From Scandinavium sp036495715 (lineage in GTDB: Bacteria; Pseudomonadota; Gammaproteobacteria; Enterobacterales; Enterobacteriaceae), in the NCBI GenBank assembly GCA_036495715.1, contig DASXML010000076.1:62001-126000 (forward strand): a stretch of DNA of 64,000 nt, given 5' to 3'. Shown piece after piece: positions 25,764 through 34,919 of this stretch. The position numbers and the translations under genes were made by a program. Each line of letters opens with the position of its first letter. Position 1 is the stretch's first letter. Below the pieces are notes generated by a model, which was given only the letters and a program-made list of their open reading frames with translations, searched no databases and was not told the DNA's origin.

Positions 25764-25844
25764 ATCCCCTCCTGATACAGGATATTCCATAAGCATAGTC
25801 GGCTTACGCTACGTTATCCACACTCTGAGAAAGGTCTTAAGCAT

Positions 25845-25876
25845 AAAAAAGCCCAGAGCATCGCGCCCTGGGCTTT
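25845..25876 (-). terminator. Terminator of mppA
   Basis: GCCCAG/CTGGGC stem with a GC-containing inner part and a TTTTTT run on the minus strand, 17 bp past the mppA stop. It also has TTTATT on the plus strand. Confidence 0.85.
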
Positions 25877-25892
25877 ATTGCATCACCGTTTA

Positions 25893-27509
25893 TCAGTGCT
25901 TGATGATATACATTGTGCGGCTGTAGGCCACGTCCTCTGGGTTATCAATCGGATAACCTTTCACCCACGGTTTGATCAGACGACCGTTGGTGTACTGATA
26001 AATCGGTGCAATCGGCGCCTGCGCGGCAATGATTTTTTCGGCTTCGTTATAGTCCGCATTACGCGCTTCTGCGGTGGTTTCCTGCGTCGCCTGCTTAATG
26101 ATTTTATCGTACGCCGGGTCGCTGAAACGAGAGATGTTACCGCTGTGCGCTGAGGTTAACAGCGACAGGAACGTTGATGGCTCGTTGTAGTCACCCACCC
26201 AGGACGCGCGGATCACATCGAAATTACCGGTGTTACGGCTGTCGATATAGGTTTTCCATTCCTGGTTTTGCAGCTTCACGTCTACGCCGAGATTTTTCTT
26301 CCACATCGACGCCACGGCGATAGCAATTTTCTGGTGGTTTTCAGACGTGTTATACAACAGCGTCAATTTCAGCGGACGATTCGGGCCGTAACCTGCCGCA
26401 GCCAACAGCGTTTTGGCTTGCGCATTCAGCTCTTCCTGGCTCATTTTCTCCGCGGCAGACGGTTGTGGCTTGAAACCCGCCGTCACATCGGGGGTAAAGC
26501 GCCAGGCAGGCTTCTCGCCTGTGCCTAACACTTTATCGGCCATGATCCGGCGATCAATGGTCAGGCTCAATGCCTGACGCACGCGAGCATCAGCGGTTGG
26601 CCCTTTCTGGGTGTTAAACGCGTAGTAATACGTCCCGAGCTGTGGCGGGGTGTACACCTGCCCTGGGATCTGTTTCAGCAGCTGTTTGTACTGTGTTTTT
26701 GGGAAAGATTCGGTGATATCAATGTCGCCTGCCTGGTAACGTTTGGTGGCATTCGACTCCTGGTTGATCGGCACAAACGTGACTTGCTTGATAACGGTCT
26801 TGGCGTTATCCCAGTAGTTCGTGTTCGGCACCACCACCAGCTTCTCGTTGACCACGCGGTCTTTCAGCACATAAGCGCCGTTGCCAATCAATTTGCCCGG
26901 ACGTGTCCAGTTCGGATCGCTGTCGACGTTGGCCTTTTGTACCGGATAAAGAGAGAAGTTGGCGGTCAGATTCACAAACCACGGCAGCGGTTTATCTAAC
27001 TGAACGCGTAACGTTTTGGCGTCCACCGCCGTTACGCCGAGCTTATCCGGCGTCGCTTTGCCGTCGATAATGTCCTGGGCATTCGCCATACCGGCCAGCG
27101 CAGCAAACGAAGCAAACGGCGATGTTGTTTTCGGGTCAACCAGGCGTTGCCAGCTGTAAACGAAATCCTGCGCAGTGACAGGCGTACCGTCAGACCATTT
27201 CGCGTCATCACGCAGTGTAAACGTCCAGACGCGGTTATCGTTGGTTTGCCATTTGGTCGCCACACCCGGGATGATATTGCCCTTGCTGTCCTGATTTACC
27301 AGGCCTTCAAACAAATCACGGATCACCTGAATTTCCGGTAACCCCACCGCTTTTGCCGGATCCAGTGATGCGGGTTCATCTTTAATGTGACGAACCAGCA
27401 CCTGCTGCTGCGCCAGAACGGTTCCCTGCGGAACATCGGCCGCAAAAGAGAGGGAAGATACGCCACTCAGCACCAGCGCAAAACAGACAAACGATACAGG
27501 AAACTTCAT
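25893..27509 (-). CDS. mppA: Murein-tripeptide-binding periplasmic protein MppA
   Basis: A 538-residue SBP_bac_5 solute-binding protein that captures L-Ala-gamma-D-Glu-meso-Dap in the periplasm and passes it to the Opp permease. The N-terminal signal peptide ends near VSSLSFAADVPQG. Domain hallmarks are VRHIKDEPASLDPAKAVGLPE, GTYYYAFNTQKGPTADARVR and the tail PEDVAYSRTMYIIKH, all nearly identical to E. coli MppA. It is divergent from mpaA, which hydrolyses the same tripeptide, so uptake and degradation are neighbours. Confidence 0.95.
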   Translation of the reverse strand: MKFPVSFVCFALVLSGVSSLSFAADVPQGTVLAQQQVLVRHIKDEPASLDPAKAVGLPEIQVIRDLFEGLVNQDSKGNIIPGVATKWQTNDNRVWTFTLRDDAKWSDGTPVTAQDFVYSWQRLVDPKTTSPFASFAALAGMANAQDIIDGKATPDKLGVTAVDAKTLRVQLDKPLPWFVNLTANFSLYPVQKANVDSDPNWTRPGKLIGNGAYVLKDRVVNEKLVVVPNTNYWDNAKTVIKQVTFVPINQESNATKRYQAGDIDITESFPKTQYKQLLKQIPGQVYTPPQLGTYYYAFNTQKGPTADARVRQALSLTIDRRIMADKVLGTGEKPAWRFTPDVTAGFKPQPSAAEKMSQEELNAQAKTLLAAAGYGPNRPLKLTLLYNTSENHQKIAIAVASMWKKNLGVDVKLQNQEWKTYIDSRNTGNFDVIRASWVGDYNEPSTFLSLLTSAHSGNISRFSDPAYDKIIKQATQETTAEARNADYNEAEKIIAAQAPIAPIYQYTNGRLIKPWVKGYPIDNPEDVAYSRTMYIIKH

Positions 27510-27709
27510 GGGATCCCCTTAATTCAAATAAACCCAGCCAACATAGACCGGTAATTATTTGTTTCAACAGGGCAAATTGCAAACGACTTATGGCAAATAG
27601 TTGAAGGAAATAGCGAAAACGTTTCAGAAAGGGCTAAAAGGAAACTATTTGATTATCGGTCGATTTTGCACAACACTGCCAGAAACAACACAATAAAGCA
27701 GGATTAAGC

Positions 27710-28438
27710 ATGTCATCCACTCGACCACGCCAGCAGCGCGGCGCGTTTCCTCCCGGGACTCAACACTATGGCCGTTCATTACTGGGTGCCCCGCTTATTT
27801 GGTTTCCCGCGCCTCTCGCCGACAGCAACAGCGGGCTGATTATTGCGGGGACACACGGTGATGAAAACTCATCTATCGTCACCCTCTCTTGCGCACTGCG
27901 CACGCTCGCACCTGATTTACGTCGCCACCACGTCGTGCTAACGGTTAACCCGGATGGCTGCCAGTTAGGGTTGCGTGCGAATGCCAACGGCGTCGATCTT
28001 AACCGTAATTTCCCGGCGGCGAACTGGAAAGCCGGAGAAACGGTCTATCGCTGGAACAGCTCTGCTGAAAGCCGTGATGTGGTGCTGTTAACCGGCGACA
28101 AACCCGGTTCTGAGCCAGAAACTGAAGCGCTTTGCCAACTGATCCACAAAATTCATCCGGCATGGGTTGTCTCATTCCACGATCCATTGGCCTGCATTGA
28201 AGATCCGCAGGAAACACCGCTTGGGCAGTGGCTGGCAGACTCTTTTGAACTGCCGCTGGTGACAAGCGTTGGCTATGCAACCCCAGGCTCTTTTGGCAGC
28301 TGGTGTGCGGATATTGGCCTGCACTGCATCACCGCTGAATTCCCGCCTATTTCCTCTGACGAAGCCAGCGAGAAATACCTCGCAGCGATGACCACGTTGC
28401 TGCACTGGCACGAAGAGTCAAAACCGACATCGAAATAG
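27710..28438 (+). CDS. mpaA: Murein peptide amidase MpaA
   Basis: A 242-residue cytosolic M14-family zinc carboxypeptidase that cuts the gamma-D-Glu-Dap bond of murein tripeptide, giving L-Ala-D-Glu and Dap. Zinc ligands are in THGDENSS (His, Glu) and SFHDP (His). The substrate Arg/Asn segment is VDLNRNFPAANW, and the catalytic Glu is in TAEFPP. L-Ala-D-Glu is the substrate of ycjG nearby. It ends at a hairpin with a T-rich tail. Confidence 0.94.
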   Translation: MSSTRPRQQRGAFPPGTQHYGRSLLGAPLIWFPAPLADSNSGLIIAGTHGDENSSIVTLSCALRTLAPDLRRHHVVLTVNPDGCQLGLRANANGVDLNRNFPAANWKAGETVYRWNSSAESRDVVLLTGDKPGSEPETEALCQLIHKIHPAWVVSFHDPLACIEDPQETPLGQWLADSFELPLVTSVGYATPGSFGSWCADIGLHCITAEFPPISSDEASEKYLAAMTTLLHWHEESKPTSK

Positions 28439-28455
28439 ACCGGTTCACCCAATAA

Positions 28456-28492
28456 AAAATCCGCAATGCCAACGCACTGCGGGTTCTTTCTT
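28456..28492 (+). terminator. Terminator of mpaA
   Basis: CCGCA...TGCGG stem (about 28461-28481) followed by GTTCTTTCTTTG. An imperfect T run makes it moderate. Confidence 0.6.
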
Positions 28493-28506
28493 TGATTCAT
28501 CGCTGT

Positions 28507-28626
28507 TCAGGCAAAGCATAGACCGGTAATCACCGCAACAACCAGCACGACGATACCCACGGTATCAATCATCTGTTTCATCAATCTGTCTTGCGTTGCC
28601 ACGCCCTCATCTTCCCAGTCAATCAT
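28507..28626 (-). CDS. Single-pass 39-residue membrane protein
   Basis: A short frame with a GGGGGT site 7 bases before the ATG. An acidic N-terminus (MIDWEDEGVATQDRL) is followed by one hydrophobic helix (IVVLVVAVITGLCFA) reaching the C-terminus. It is probably an inner-membrane miniprotein. It sits between mpaA and ycjG, 101 bp past ycjG start side. A counterpart may exist in E. coli among the unnamed small proteins, but I cannot name it. Confidence 0.65.
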   Translation of the reverse strand: MIDWEDEGVATQDRLMKQMIDTVGIVVLVVAVITGLCFA

Positions 28627-28727
28627 CGCTAAACCCCCATGTTCGTCACGAAAATATGCTAAACGTGTGGCGCGGATGATGAATGATCGTTTTGTGCCAG
28701 ATGCTGTTTAAAAATAAACCGCCGCCT

Positions 28728-29693
28728 TCATAGATATAGCGTACCGGTACCAAAACGCAATGCAGGCTCCGCATCAACGGCAAGCCAGGTTGGGCCATCA
28801 AGATCGGCAAAGCGAACTTTTGGCGTCAACGGCAATGCGGCACTGATGGCGCGAGAGGTGCACAGCATACAGCCGAGCATCAACCCAAAGCCCTGCGCTT
28901 TCGCTGCTTCTGCCAGCGCCAGCGCTTCGGTTAACCCGCCGGTTTTATCAAGCTTGATGTTGATCATTTCATAGCGTCCGCTAAGTTTTGCCAGGCTTTC
29001 GCGCGTGTGGCAACTCTCGTCTGCGCAAATCGGTAACGGATGAATGAAGTTCGCCAGTGCGGCATCTTCCGCTGCGGGCAACGGTTGTTCCAGCATTGCG
29101 ACGTTGAGGTCCGCCAGCAGCTGGCAGCGTGACGCCAGACCGTCGCTGTGCCAGGCTTCGTTCGCATCGACAATCAGCGTAGCTTCCGGTACCGCCGCGC
29201 GAATGGCAACCATTCTCTCGCTGATCAAATGCTCGTCGAGTTTGACTTTTAACAGGCGCGCGCCTTTATCCCACAACGCTTTAGCACTGTTTGCCATCTG
29301 GTCGGGCGTGCCGATCACCACCGTTTGCGCGGTGGTGACGTTCGACGCTAATTCGCACCCGGCGAGCTGCGCTATTGAGCGGTCGGCTTTATGCGCTTCA
29401 AGATCCCACAACGCACAATCCACGGCATTACGTGCCGCGCCCGCAGGCAGCAGATGTTGTAGAGTTTCGCGAGACAGGCCTGATTCAAGCTGTTCGCCAA
29501 TGCTGACAATCTGTGCCATCACCGAAGCAATACTCTCGCCGTAACGCGGATACGGCGTGCATTCGCCGGTTCCCTTCACGCCGTTTTCTTCGATTTCGAC
29601 CACCACGACCTTCGCTTCGCTGCGGGTCCCGCGCGAGATAACAAAGGGCGTATGCAACGGCCAGGCTTCCTCATACACTCTCAAACTTCTCAT
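28728..29693 (-). CDS. ycjG: L-Ala-D/L-Glu epimerase
   Basis: A 321-residue enolase-superfamily epimerase that converts L-Ala-D-Glu to L-Ala-L-Glu in murein peptide recycling. The catalytic KxK lysine is in ARLLKVKLDEH; the metal ligands follow in IVDANEAW (Asp), MLEQPLP (Glu) and CADESCH (Asp); the second lysine is in INIKLDKTGG. It acts on the product of MpaA. It is divergent from tpx over 102 bp. Confidence 0.94.
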   Translation of the reverse strand: MRSLRVYEEAWPLHTPFVISRGTRSEAKVVVVEIEENGVKGTGECTPYPRYGESIASVMAQIVSIGEQLESGLSRETLQHLLPAGAARNAVDCALWDLEAHKADRSIAQLAGCELASNVTTAQTVVIGTPDQMANSAKALWDKGARLLKVKLDEHLISERMVAIRAAVPEATLIVDANEAWHSDGLASRCQLLADLNVAMLEQPLPAAEDAALANFIHPLPICADESCHTRESLAKLSGRYEMINIKLDKTGGLTEALALAEAAKAQGFGLMLGCMLCTSRAISAALPLTPKVRFADLDGPTWLAVDAEPALRFGTGTLYL

Positions 29694-29795
29694 TCCCTGT
29701 ACCTCGATTTAGCAGCACTAAAAGGATTTGCCGTGTTAACTGTGGATGTCATACACTAGCCGCGACGTTAACTATTTGTAAACAGGAAGATAATC

Positions 29796-30302
29796 ATGTC
29801 ACAAACTGTGCATTTCCAGGGCAACCCCGTTTCCGTTCAGGGCTCCATCCCACAGGCGGGCGCCAAAGCACCAGCATTCACACTGGTTGCCAAAGATCTC
29901 TCCGACGTCGCACTGAGCCAGTTCGCGGGCAAACGTAAAGTGCTTAACATTTTCCCAAGCATTGATACCGGCGTATGCGCGGCATCCGTGCGTAAATTTA
30001 ACCAACTGGCAACCGAGCTCAACAACACTGTCGTGCTGTGCATTTCTGCCGACCTGCCGTTCGCCCAGTCTCGCTTCTGCGGCGCGGAAGGCCTGAGCAA
30101 CGTTGTCACTCTGTCGACCCTGCGCGCGCCAGAATTCCTGCAACAGTACGGCGTTGGCATCGCAGAAGGCGCGCTGAAAGGCCTGTCTGCTCGCGCAGTC
30201 ATCGTGATTGATGAAAATGACAACGTAGTGCTGAGTGAGCTGGTGAACGAAATCACCAACGAACCGGACTACACTGCCGCACTGGAAGCGCTGAAAGCTT
30301 AA
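29796..30302 (+). CDS. tpx: Thiol peroxidase Tpx
   Basis: A 168-residue atypical 2-Cys peroxiredoxin reducing H2O2 and organic peroxides with thioredoxin. The peroxidatic Cys61 lies in SIDTGVCAAS and the resolving Cys95 in SRFCGAEG, exactly the E. coli positions; Cys82 is also kept. The N-terminus MSQTVHFQGNPV matches E. coli. The ribosome-binding site is CAGGAAG. It is convergent with tyrR. Confidence 0.97.
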   Translation: MSQTVHFQGNPVSVQGSIPQAGAKAPAFTLVAKDLSDVALSQFAGKRKVLNIFPSIDTGVCAASVRKFNQLATELNNTVVLCISADLPFAQSRFCGAEGLSNVVTLSTLRAPEFLQQYGVGIAEGALKGLSARAVIVIDENDNVVLSELVNEITNEPDYTAALEALKA

Positions 30303-30322
30303 TCGCTTCGGTGAGAAACAAA

Positions 30323-30351
30323 ATGCCGCCTTCATCACTGAAGGCGGCATC
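30323..30351. terminator. Bidirectional terminator of tpx and tyrR
   Basis: ATGCCGCCTTC/GAAGGCGGCAT 11-bp stem with a short loop between the convergent stops of tpx and tyrR. Confidence 0.85.
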
Positions 30352-30355
30352 GCAT

Positions 30356-31897
30356 TTACTCTTCGTTTTTCTTCTGGCTTAACCCGTATTCCCGCAATTT
30401 ATTGGCAATCGCCGTATGCGAAACGCCCAGACGTTTGGCAAGTTTTCGCGTGCTCGGGAAACTACGATATAGCTGGGTCAACACCGACCGCTCGAAGCGG
30501 CTGGTAATATCATCCAGCGAGCCTTCCATCGCGTCTTCTCCTACAGCCACCGTCGTGGTGTCGTAATCCGGCAGTAAGATGTCCTGTGGGCGCAGTTCGT
30601 AGCCGTCAAGCTGAGTCAACGCGCGGTACACGGCATTTTTCAACTGACGCACATTGCCCGGCCAGCCATAACGCGTAAGCACGGTGTTCAGATCGGCGGC
30701 CAGTTTTGGTCGCGCGATACCCTGCTCATCGGCAAAACGCGCCACAAACAGTTCGGTCAGCGGCATGATGTCTTGTGGACGGTCACGCAGCGGCGGCAGA
30801 TTCAACGTCAGAACGTTCAGGCGATAATAGAGATCCTCCCGAAACAGCCCTTTCTGAACGAGTTCGACCAGATTTTTCTGCGTGGCACAAATCACGCGCA
30901 CATCGACGTGGACTTCATGATCTTCGCCCACACGACGGAACGTACCGTCGTTGAGGAAACGCAGCAGTTTGACCTGCATCCCCGGCGACATTTCACCGAT
31001 TTCGTCCAGCAAAACCGAACCGCCGTTGGCCTGCTCGAAGAAGCCTTTTTTGCCTTCCGGCGCATGGCCGAACAACTCGCTTTCAACGGCATCTTCCGGA
31101 ATAGACGCGCAGTTCAGCGCCAGATACGGCTTCTGCGCACGCGGGCTGGCAAGGTGACAGGCATTCGCCAGCAAATCTTTACCCGTGCCGGTATCACCGA
31201 TAATCAGCAGCGGCGCGGTCAACATCGCCAGTTTGCGGGCCTGCTCAACCACATGACGCATTTTCGGGCTGACAGCAATAATCTGGCTGAATGCACTGAC
31301 ATCCTGGCTGGTCATGGTTTGCAGCTGACGCCCCATCCGCAGCGTAGAACGCAGCATCACCACCGCGCCCATCAGCACGCGCGTGGCGTTTTCGCCTTCC
31401 AGCGTGACCGGGGTGATTTCCAGCAGGAAGTTTTGCCCGTTGATAACCACATGCTCCGCGTGAGATTCCACCGGCGCACTTTCCAGCCAACGCGGGAAGT
31501 TAAAACCGTTAATCAGTTGCGCGGCATGGTGACTGCGCAGCTTGTCCGGTGACTGACCAAACAGCTGGCAGCTTGCCGGATTTCCCAGCTCCACTTTGCC
31601 TTTGGTATCCAGCGACAGCACCGGTTCCGGCATCGCTTCCAGTAATGCGCTCAGCGCCAGATGCTCACGTTCTGACGGCATCCACGGCACAGTGCGCACG
31701 TCAGTCACCCCTTCGATGCGGCGGATTTCCGCCATCAGCGTGCTAAAGCTGTTAAATTCCAGCTCCGCAAAATTCAGGTAGATTCGGCCAATGGGGTCGA
31801 TATCGATCCCGCGCAGGTCAATGCCACGCAGTACCAACAGATCGAGTAATTCACGGGTCAGACCAAGGCGGTCCTCACAAAAGACTTCAAGACGCAT
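30356..31897 (-). CDS. tyrR: Aromatic amino acid regulator TyrR
   Basis: A 513-residue regulator (same as E. coli) that represses or activates aromatic amino acid biosynthesis and transport genes. It has an ACT domain (about 1-75, MRLEVFCEDRLGLTRELLDLL), a PAS domain (80-185), an AAA+ domain (205-430) with GDTGTGKDLLA and a C-terminal Fis-like helix (about 480-510, TRKLAKRLGVSHTAIANKL). The GAFTGA loop of sigma-54 activators is replaced by HAPEGKKGFF, as expected for a sigma-70 factor. The start at 31897 is chosen by alignment to E. coli. A TyrR box lies upstream. Confidence 0.96.
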   Translation of the reverse strand: MRLEVFCEDRLGLTRELLDLLVLRGIDLRGIDIDPIGRIYLNFAELEFNSFSTLMAEIRRIEGVTDVRTVPWMPSEREHLALSALLEAMPEPVLSLDTKGKVELGNPASCQLFGQSPDKLRSHHAAQLINGFNFPRWLESAPVESHAEHVVINGQNFLLEITPVTLEGENATRVLMGAVVMLRSTLRMGRQLQTMTSQDVSAFSQIIAVSPKMRHVVEQARKLAMLTAPLLIIGDTGTGKDLLANACHLASPRAQKPYLALNCASIPEDAVESELFGHAPEGKKGFFEQANGGSVLLDEIGEMSPGMQVKLLRFLNDGTFRRVGEDHEVHVDVRVICATQKNLVELVQKGLFREDLYYRLNVLTLNLPPLRDRPQDIMPLTELFVARFADEQGIARPKLAADLNTVLTRYGWPGNVRQLKNAVYRALTQLDGYELRPQDILLPDYDTTTVAVGEDAMEGSLDDITSRFERSVLTQLYRSFPSTRKLAKRLGVSHTAIANKLREYGLSQKKNEE

Positions 31898-31966
31898 GGG
31901 AAGTATCACCCTCATAGCCAATAACGCATGGATGATAAGACAGTTCTCCGCCTGCGGGAAGATGGC

Positions 31967-31984
31967 TGTCAACAATTATTGACA
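31967..31984 (-). promoter_or_regulatory. TyrR box upstream of tyrR
   Basis: TGTCAA-N6-TTGACA, a perfect inverted repeat fitting the TyrR box TGTAAA-N6-TTTACA at four of six bases in each arm. It lies 70 bp before the tyrR start, as expected for the autoregulation known in E. coli. Confidence 0.65.
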
Positions 31985-32061
31985 GTATGACGGAAAATCA
32001 GGCGCTTTGTCGTAAAGTTGACGAGATAACGCACAAAGCGGCAAGGTAGATTTGATCATTT

Positions 32062-32100
32062 GCTTTCCCCTTCTCGGGAGAAAACCGGAGAAAGGGAAAG
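32062..32100. repeat. Long stem-loop downstream of ycjF
   Basis: A 13-bp stem, CTTTCCCCTTCTC against GAGAAAGGGAAAG with one mismatch, with an 11-nt loop, 18 bp past the ycjF stop. No T run on either strand. It could be an mRNA-stabilising end or a repeat element. Confidence 0.5.
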
Positions 32101-32117
32101 TCTGGTGAAGAGGTGGA

Positions 32118-33167
32118 TCAGGAGGATTTCTTGCTGACGGTCTCTTTCAGTTGTCCAATCAGTTCACGACGAAAATCGCCCAGTCGTGGTTTGTCGTTGT
32201 CGATCCACGGCAGCGGGCGGCACACTTCCATCGCTTTAATGCCCAGGCGCGCGGTCAACAGGCCCGCGCCAATGCCCTGTGCAGCGCGAGCGGAAAGTCG
32301 AGCGGCTAAATCCTGCGACATCCAGTCCATTCCAACCTCACGCACCAGTTCACTGGCCCCCGCAAAGGCGATATTCAACATCACCAGACGGAACAGGCGC
32401 AAACGGCTGTAATAGCCCAGCTCAATGCCATACAGCGTGGCAATGCGGTTAATCAGACGCAAATTACGCCAGGCGATAAACGCCATATCCACCAGCGCCA
32501 GCGGGCTGACGGCAATCATCAGCGTTGATTCGGCAGCGGAACGGCTGATTTCACGACGCGCCTGCGCATCCAGCACCGGCTGTACCAGATGGGCGTAAAG
32601 CGCCACCACTTCGCGATCGTTTTGTGTTTCGTGAATAGCGGCATACCAGCGCTGCAGCGCCGGATGCGATTTGTCGATCCCGGCCTGTTCGGCGAGTTTT
32701 TCGCAGAATGCGCGGCCCTTGCCCGTGCCGTGGCTGTGCAGCAGATCGCGCGCTTCGTCGCGCTCTTCGGCGCGTTGACGCAGACGCCATAAACGCCGCC
32801 ATTCGGTTGCGACAGACCCCACACCCGCGCCGATAATCAAGGCACCTGCGGCATAACCGCCCAGTGCCACCCAATCCTGCGTTTGCCAGGCGACCATCGT
32901 CGACTGTACGCCCTGCGCGACCACGCTGACGCCGAAAATAGCCAGCCCTGCCGTCACCATCCGTCGCCACAGGCTTCGTTTCGGACGCAGTGCGGCTTCC
33001 ACCACCGCTTCGGCCTGCCCTTCGTCTTCCAGAGGATCGTCAATCACCGTCGGGGCAAAGTTCTCTGCCAGCGTCTGCTCAAAGGTTTGCGCTCCGCGCA
33101 ACTGTTCCATTTTGTCCGCTTCCAGCGGCCCGGCGAAATCGATACGCGGTTTTAACGGTTCGCTCAT
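32118..33167 (-). CDS. ycjF: YcjF, UPF0283 inner-membrane protein
   Basis: A 349-residue membrane protein (E. coli 353) of unknown role. The start MSEPLKPRIDFAGPL is typical. Two hydrophobic segments occur around residues 68-88 and 97-120 (WRRMVTAGLAIFGVSVVAQGV and ALIIGAGVGSVA), and a conserved C-terminal helical part has SRLRLFRLVMLNIAFAGASELVREVGMDW. It overlaps ycjX by 4 bp and belongs to the PspF-linked ycjXF unit. Confidence 0.93.
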   Translation of the reverse strand: MSEPLKPRIDFAGPLEADKMEQLRGAQTFEQTLAENFAPTVIDDPLEDEGQAEAVVEAALRPKRSLWRRMVTAGLAIFGVSVVAQGVQSTMVAWQTQDWVALGGYAAGALIIGAGVGSVATEWRRLWRLRQRAEERDEARDLLHSHGTGKGRAFCEKLAEQAGIDKSHPALQRWYAAIHETQNDREVVALYAHLVQPVLDAQARREISRSAAESTLMIAVSPLALVDMAFIAWRNLRLINRIATLYGIELGYYSRLRLFRLVMLNIAFAGASELVREVGMDWMSQDLAARLSARAAQGIGAGLLTARLGIKAMEVCRPLPWIDNDKPRLGDFRRELIGQLKETVSKKSS

Positions 33168-34561
33168 CGCAATTTATCTCCAATCAAAAACTCCAGTGCC
33201 GCATCAAGGCGAATGTGCGGCAGCGGTTTATCGACGTCCATCGCCTGCGGGCGGAACGCCTCAAACTGAAAGCCCTGCTGTTCCCAAAACGCCTGACCCG
33301 GTAAACGCGCAGGCACTTCACCCGGATAGACCGTCAACGGCTCGCCGTCGCTCAGGCGGTTGCCGCGCAGCGCGGGAATTTTTTCGCCATCGACGTCAAT
33401 CAGCCCGCTTTGCGTGGCCTGCACCGACGCCAGCCCCAGACAGTCCATGCTAATGCCTTCAAACGCCGCGTTCTGCCATGCGTCCTGAATTAACTGTTGC
33501 AGCAGAGAAACCATGTTTGCGTGTTGATCGACCGTGACGTGATCGGCTTTGGTGGCCGCAAACAGCAGTTTGTCGATAACCGGGGAAAACAGACGACGAA
33601 ACAGCGTGCGCTGCCCGTAATGGAAACTCTGCATCAGTTGCGTGAGCGCCAGACGCATATCGTTGAACGCCTGCGGGCCGCTGTTCAGCGGTTGCAGACA
33701 ATCGACCAGTACAATCTGGCGATCAAACCGCAGGAAGTGATTTTTATAGAAGTCTTTAACAACGTGTTCGCAATAGTAGTCAAAACGCGCCCGTAACATA
33801 CCGGCGTTGGTGTGTTTGTTGGCCTGTGCCAGTTTGGCTTCGCCCACGGCGTCAACGTCCGGCCACGGGAAGAATTGCAACGCAGGCGCGCCCGCCATTT
33901 CACCCGGCAGCACAAAGCGGCCAGGCTGAATGAAGTGCAGCCCCTGCTGTTTACAGGCATGCAGATAGTCGGTCCATGCCTGGCTGATTTCTGCCAGACG
34001 GTTTTCATCGGCAGGTGCCAGTGGATCAAGCCCCGCGCATAATTCACGCCAGCGTGCAGACCACTCCGCGCGTTGTCCGGTCAACAACCCCGTCATTTGC
34101 CGTGACCAACTGAGATAATCCTGTGCCAGCATCGGCAAATCCAGCAGCCATTCGCCCGGATAATCGACGATTTCCAGATACAGCGTGGAAGTGTCTTTGA
34201 AGTGACGCAATAAGGAGTCATTGGAGCGGAAACGCAGCGCCAGACGAATTTCGCTCACGCCACGCGTTGGCGTCGGCCAGGTCGGCGGATTGCCGTAAAG
34301 CTGCGCCAGCCCTTCATCGTAGGTAAAGCGTGGAATACCGTAGTCGCGCTGCGGCACGCGTTTAACGCCGAGCAGGCGTTCTTCACGCACGGCACTCAGC
34401 AGCGGCAAACGCGATCCCGCATGGAGATTCAATAATTGATTCACCATCGCGGTGATAAATGCCGTTTTCCCGCTGCGGCTAAGCCCGGTCACCGCCAGAC
34501 GCAGATGCCTGTCCACGCCACGATTGACCAGTGCATTAAACTCGCTTTTGAGTCGCTTCAT
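33164..34561 (-). CDS. ycjX: YcjX, DUF463 P-loop GTPase-like stress protein
   Basis: A 465-residue protein (the same as E. coli) of the DUF463 family, with a nucleotide-binding motif GLSRSGKTAFI at about residues 26-36 and VDYPGEW further in. It is induced with the psp genes in E. coli but the biochemical role is open. The start at 34561 (MKRLKSEF) is chosen by homology over the ATG two codons upstream. It is 123 bp past pspD; the E. coli pspE gene that normally fills this gap is absent. It overlaps ycjF. Confidence 0.93.
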   Translation of the reverse strand: MKRLKSEFNALVNRGVDRHLRLAVTGLSRSGKTAFITAMVNQLLNLHAGSRLPLLSAVREERLLGVKRVPQRDYGIPRFTYDEGLAQLYGNPPTWPTPTRGVSEIRLALRFRSNDSLLRHFKDTSTLYLEIVDYPGEWLLDLPMLAQDYLSWSRQMTGLLTGQRAEWSARWRELCAGLDPLAPADENRLAEISQAWTDYLHACKQQGLHFIQPGRFVLPGEMAGAPALQFFPWPDVDAVGEAKLAQANKHTNAGMLRARFDYYCEHVVKDFYKNHFLRFDRQIVLVDCLQPLNSGPQAFNDMRLALTQLMQSFHYGQRTLFRRLFSPVIDKLLFAATKADHVTVDQHANMVSLLQQLIQDAWQNAAFEGISMDCLGLASVQATQSGLIDVDGEKIPALRGNRLSDGEPLTVYPGEVPARLPGQAFWEQQGFQFEAFRPQAMDVDKPLPHIRLDAALEFLIGDKLR

Positions 34562-34684
34562 CGCCATCCGATTGCGTCCTGAAGAGTAAATATAGATTGA
34601 AGGATATTACATGAGGCGCGACACGGGGAGACTCAATAGAGAAAAGACATAACATTCTGGCACTTCCCGGTTGTGCCGCGGCCA

Positions 34685-34906
34685 TTATTTCAGATTACGT
34701 GACATCCGGCTGGCAAGGCGAGCCAGCATAGGTTCAAGCGCCATCGCCAGCAGCATTTTCAGCGGGCGACGAGCAACAGATTTGATAGCCCAACCGGCAA
34801 CGCCCGCCGGGCCGTAACGCAATGCGGTAAGCAACACAAGCTTACCGGCGATTTTCAGGCCGGGTTTTACTTTCTGCCCGGTGCGTTGCCATTTTGAGTT
34901 CATCAA
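34685..34906 (-). CDS. pspD: Phage shock protein D
   Basis: A 73-residue peripheral inner-membrane protein, the same length as E. coli PspD. It has the pattern KPGLKIAGKLVLLTALRYGPAGVAGWAIKSVARRP (Lys-rich start, one hydrophobic part). The role is not settled. It is the last psp gene here, 13 bp after pspC; no pspE follows. Confidence 0.93.
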   Translation of the reverse strand: MMNSKWQRTGQKVKPGLKIAGKLVLLTALRYGPAGVAGWAIKSVARRPLKMLLAMALEPMLARLASRMSRNLK

Positions 34907-34919
34907 GTGCCTCTTTCAG

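Noticed and set aside
34655..34680. TGGCAC-like sequence between pspD and ycjX as a sigma-54 promoter
   Set aside because: The GG-N10-GC spacing fails on both strands.
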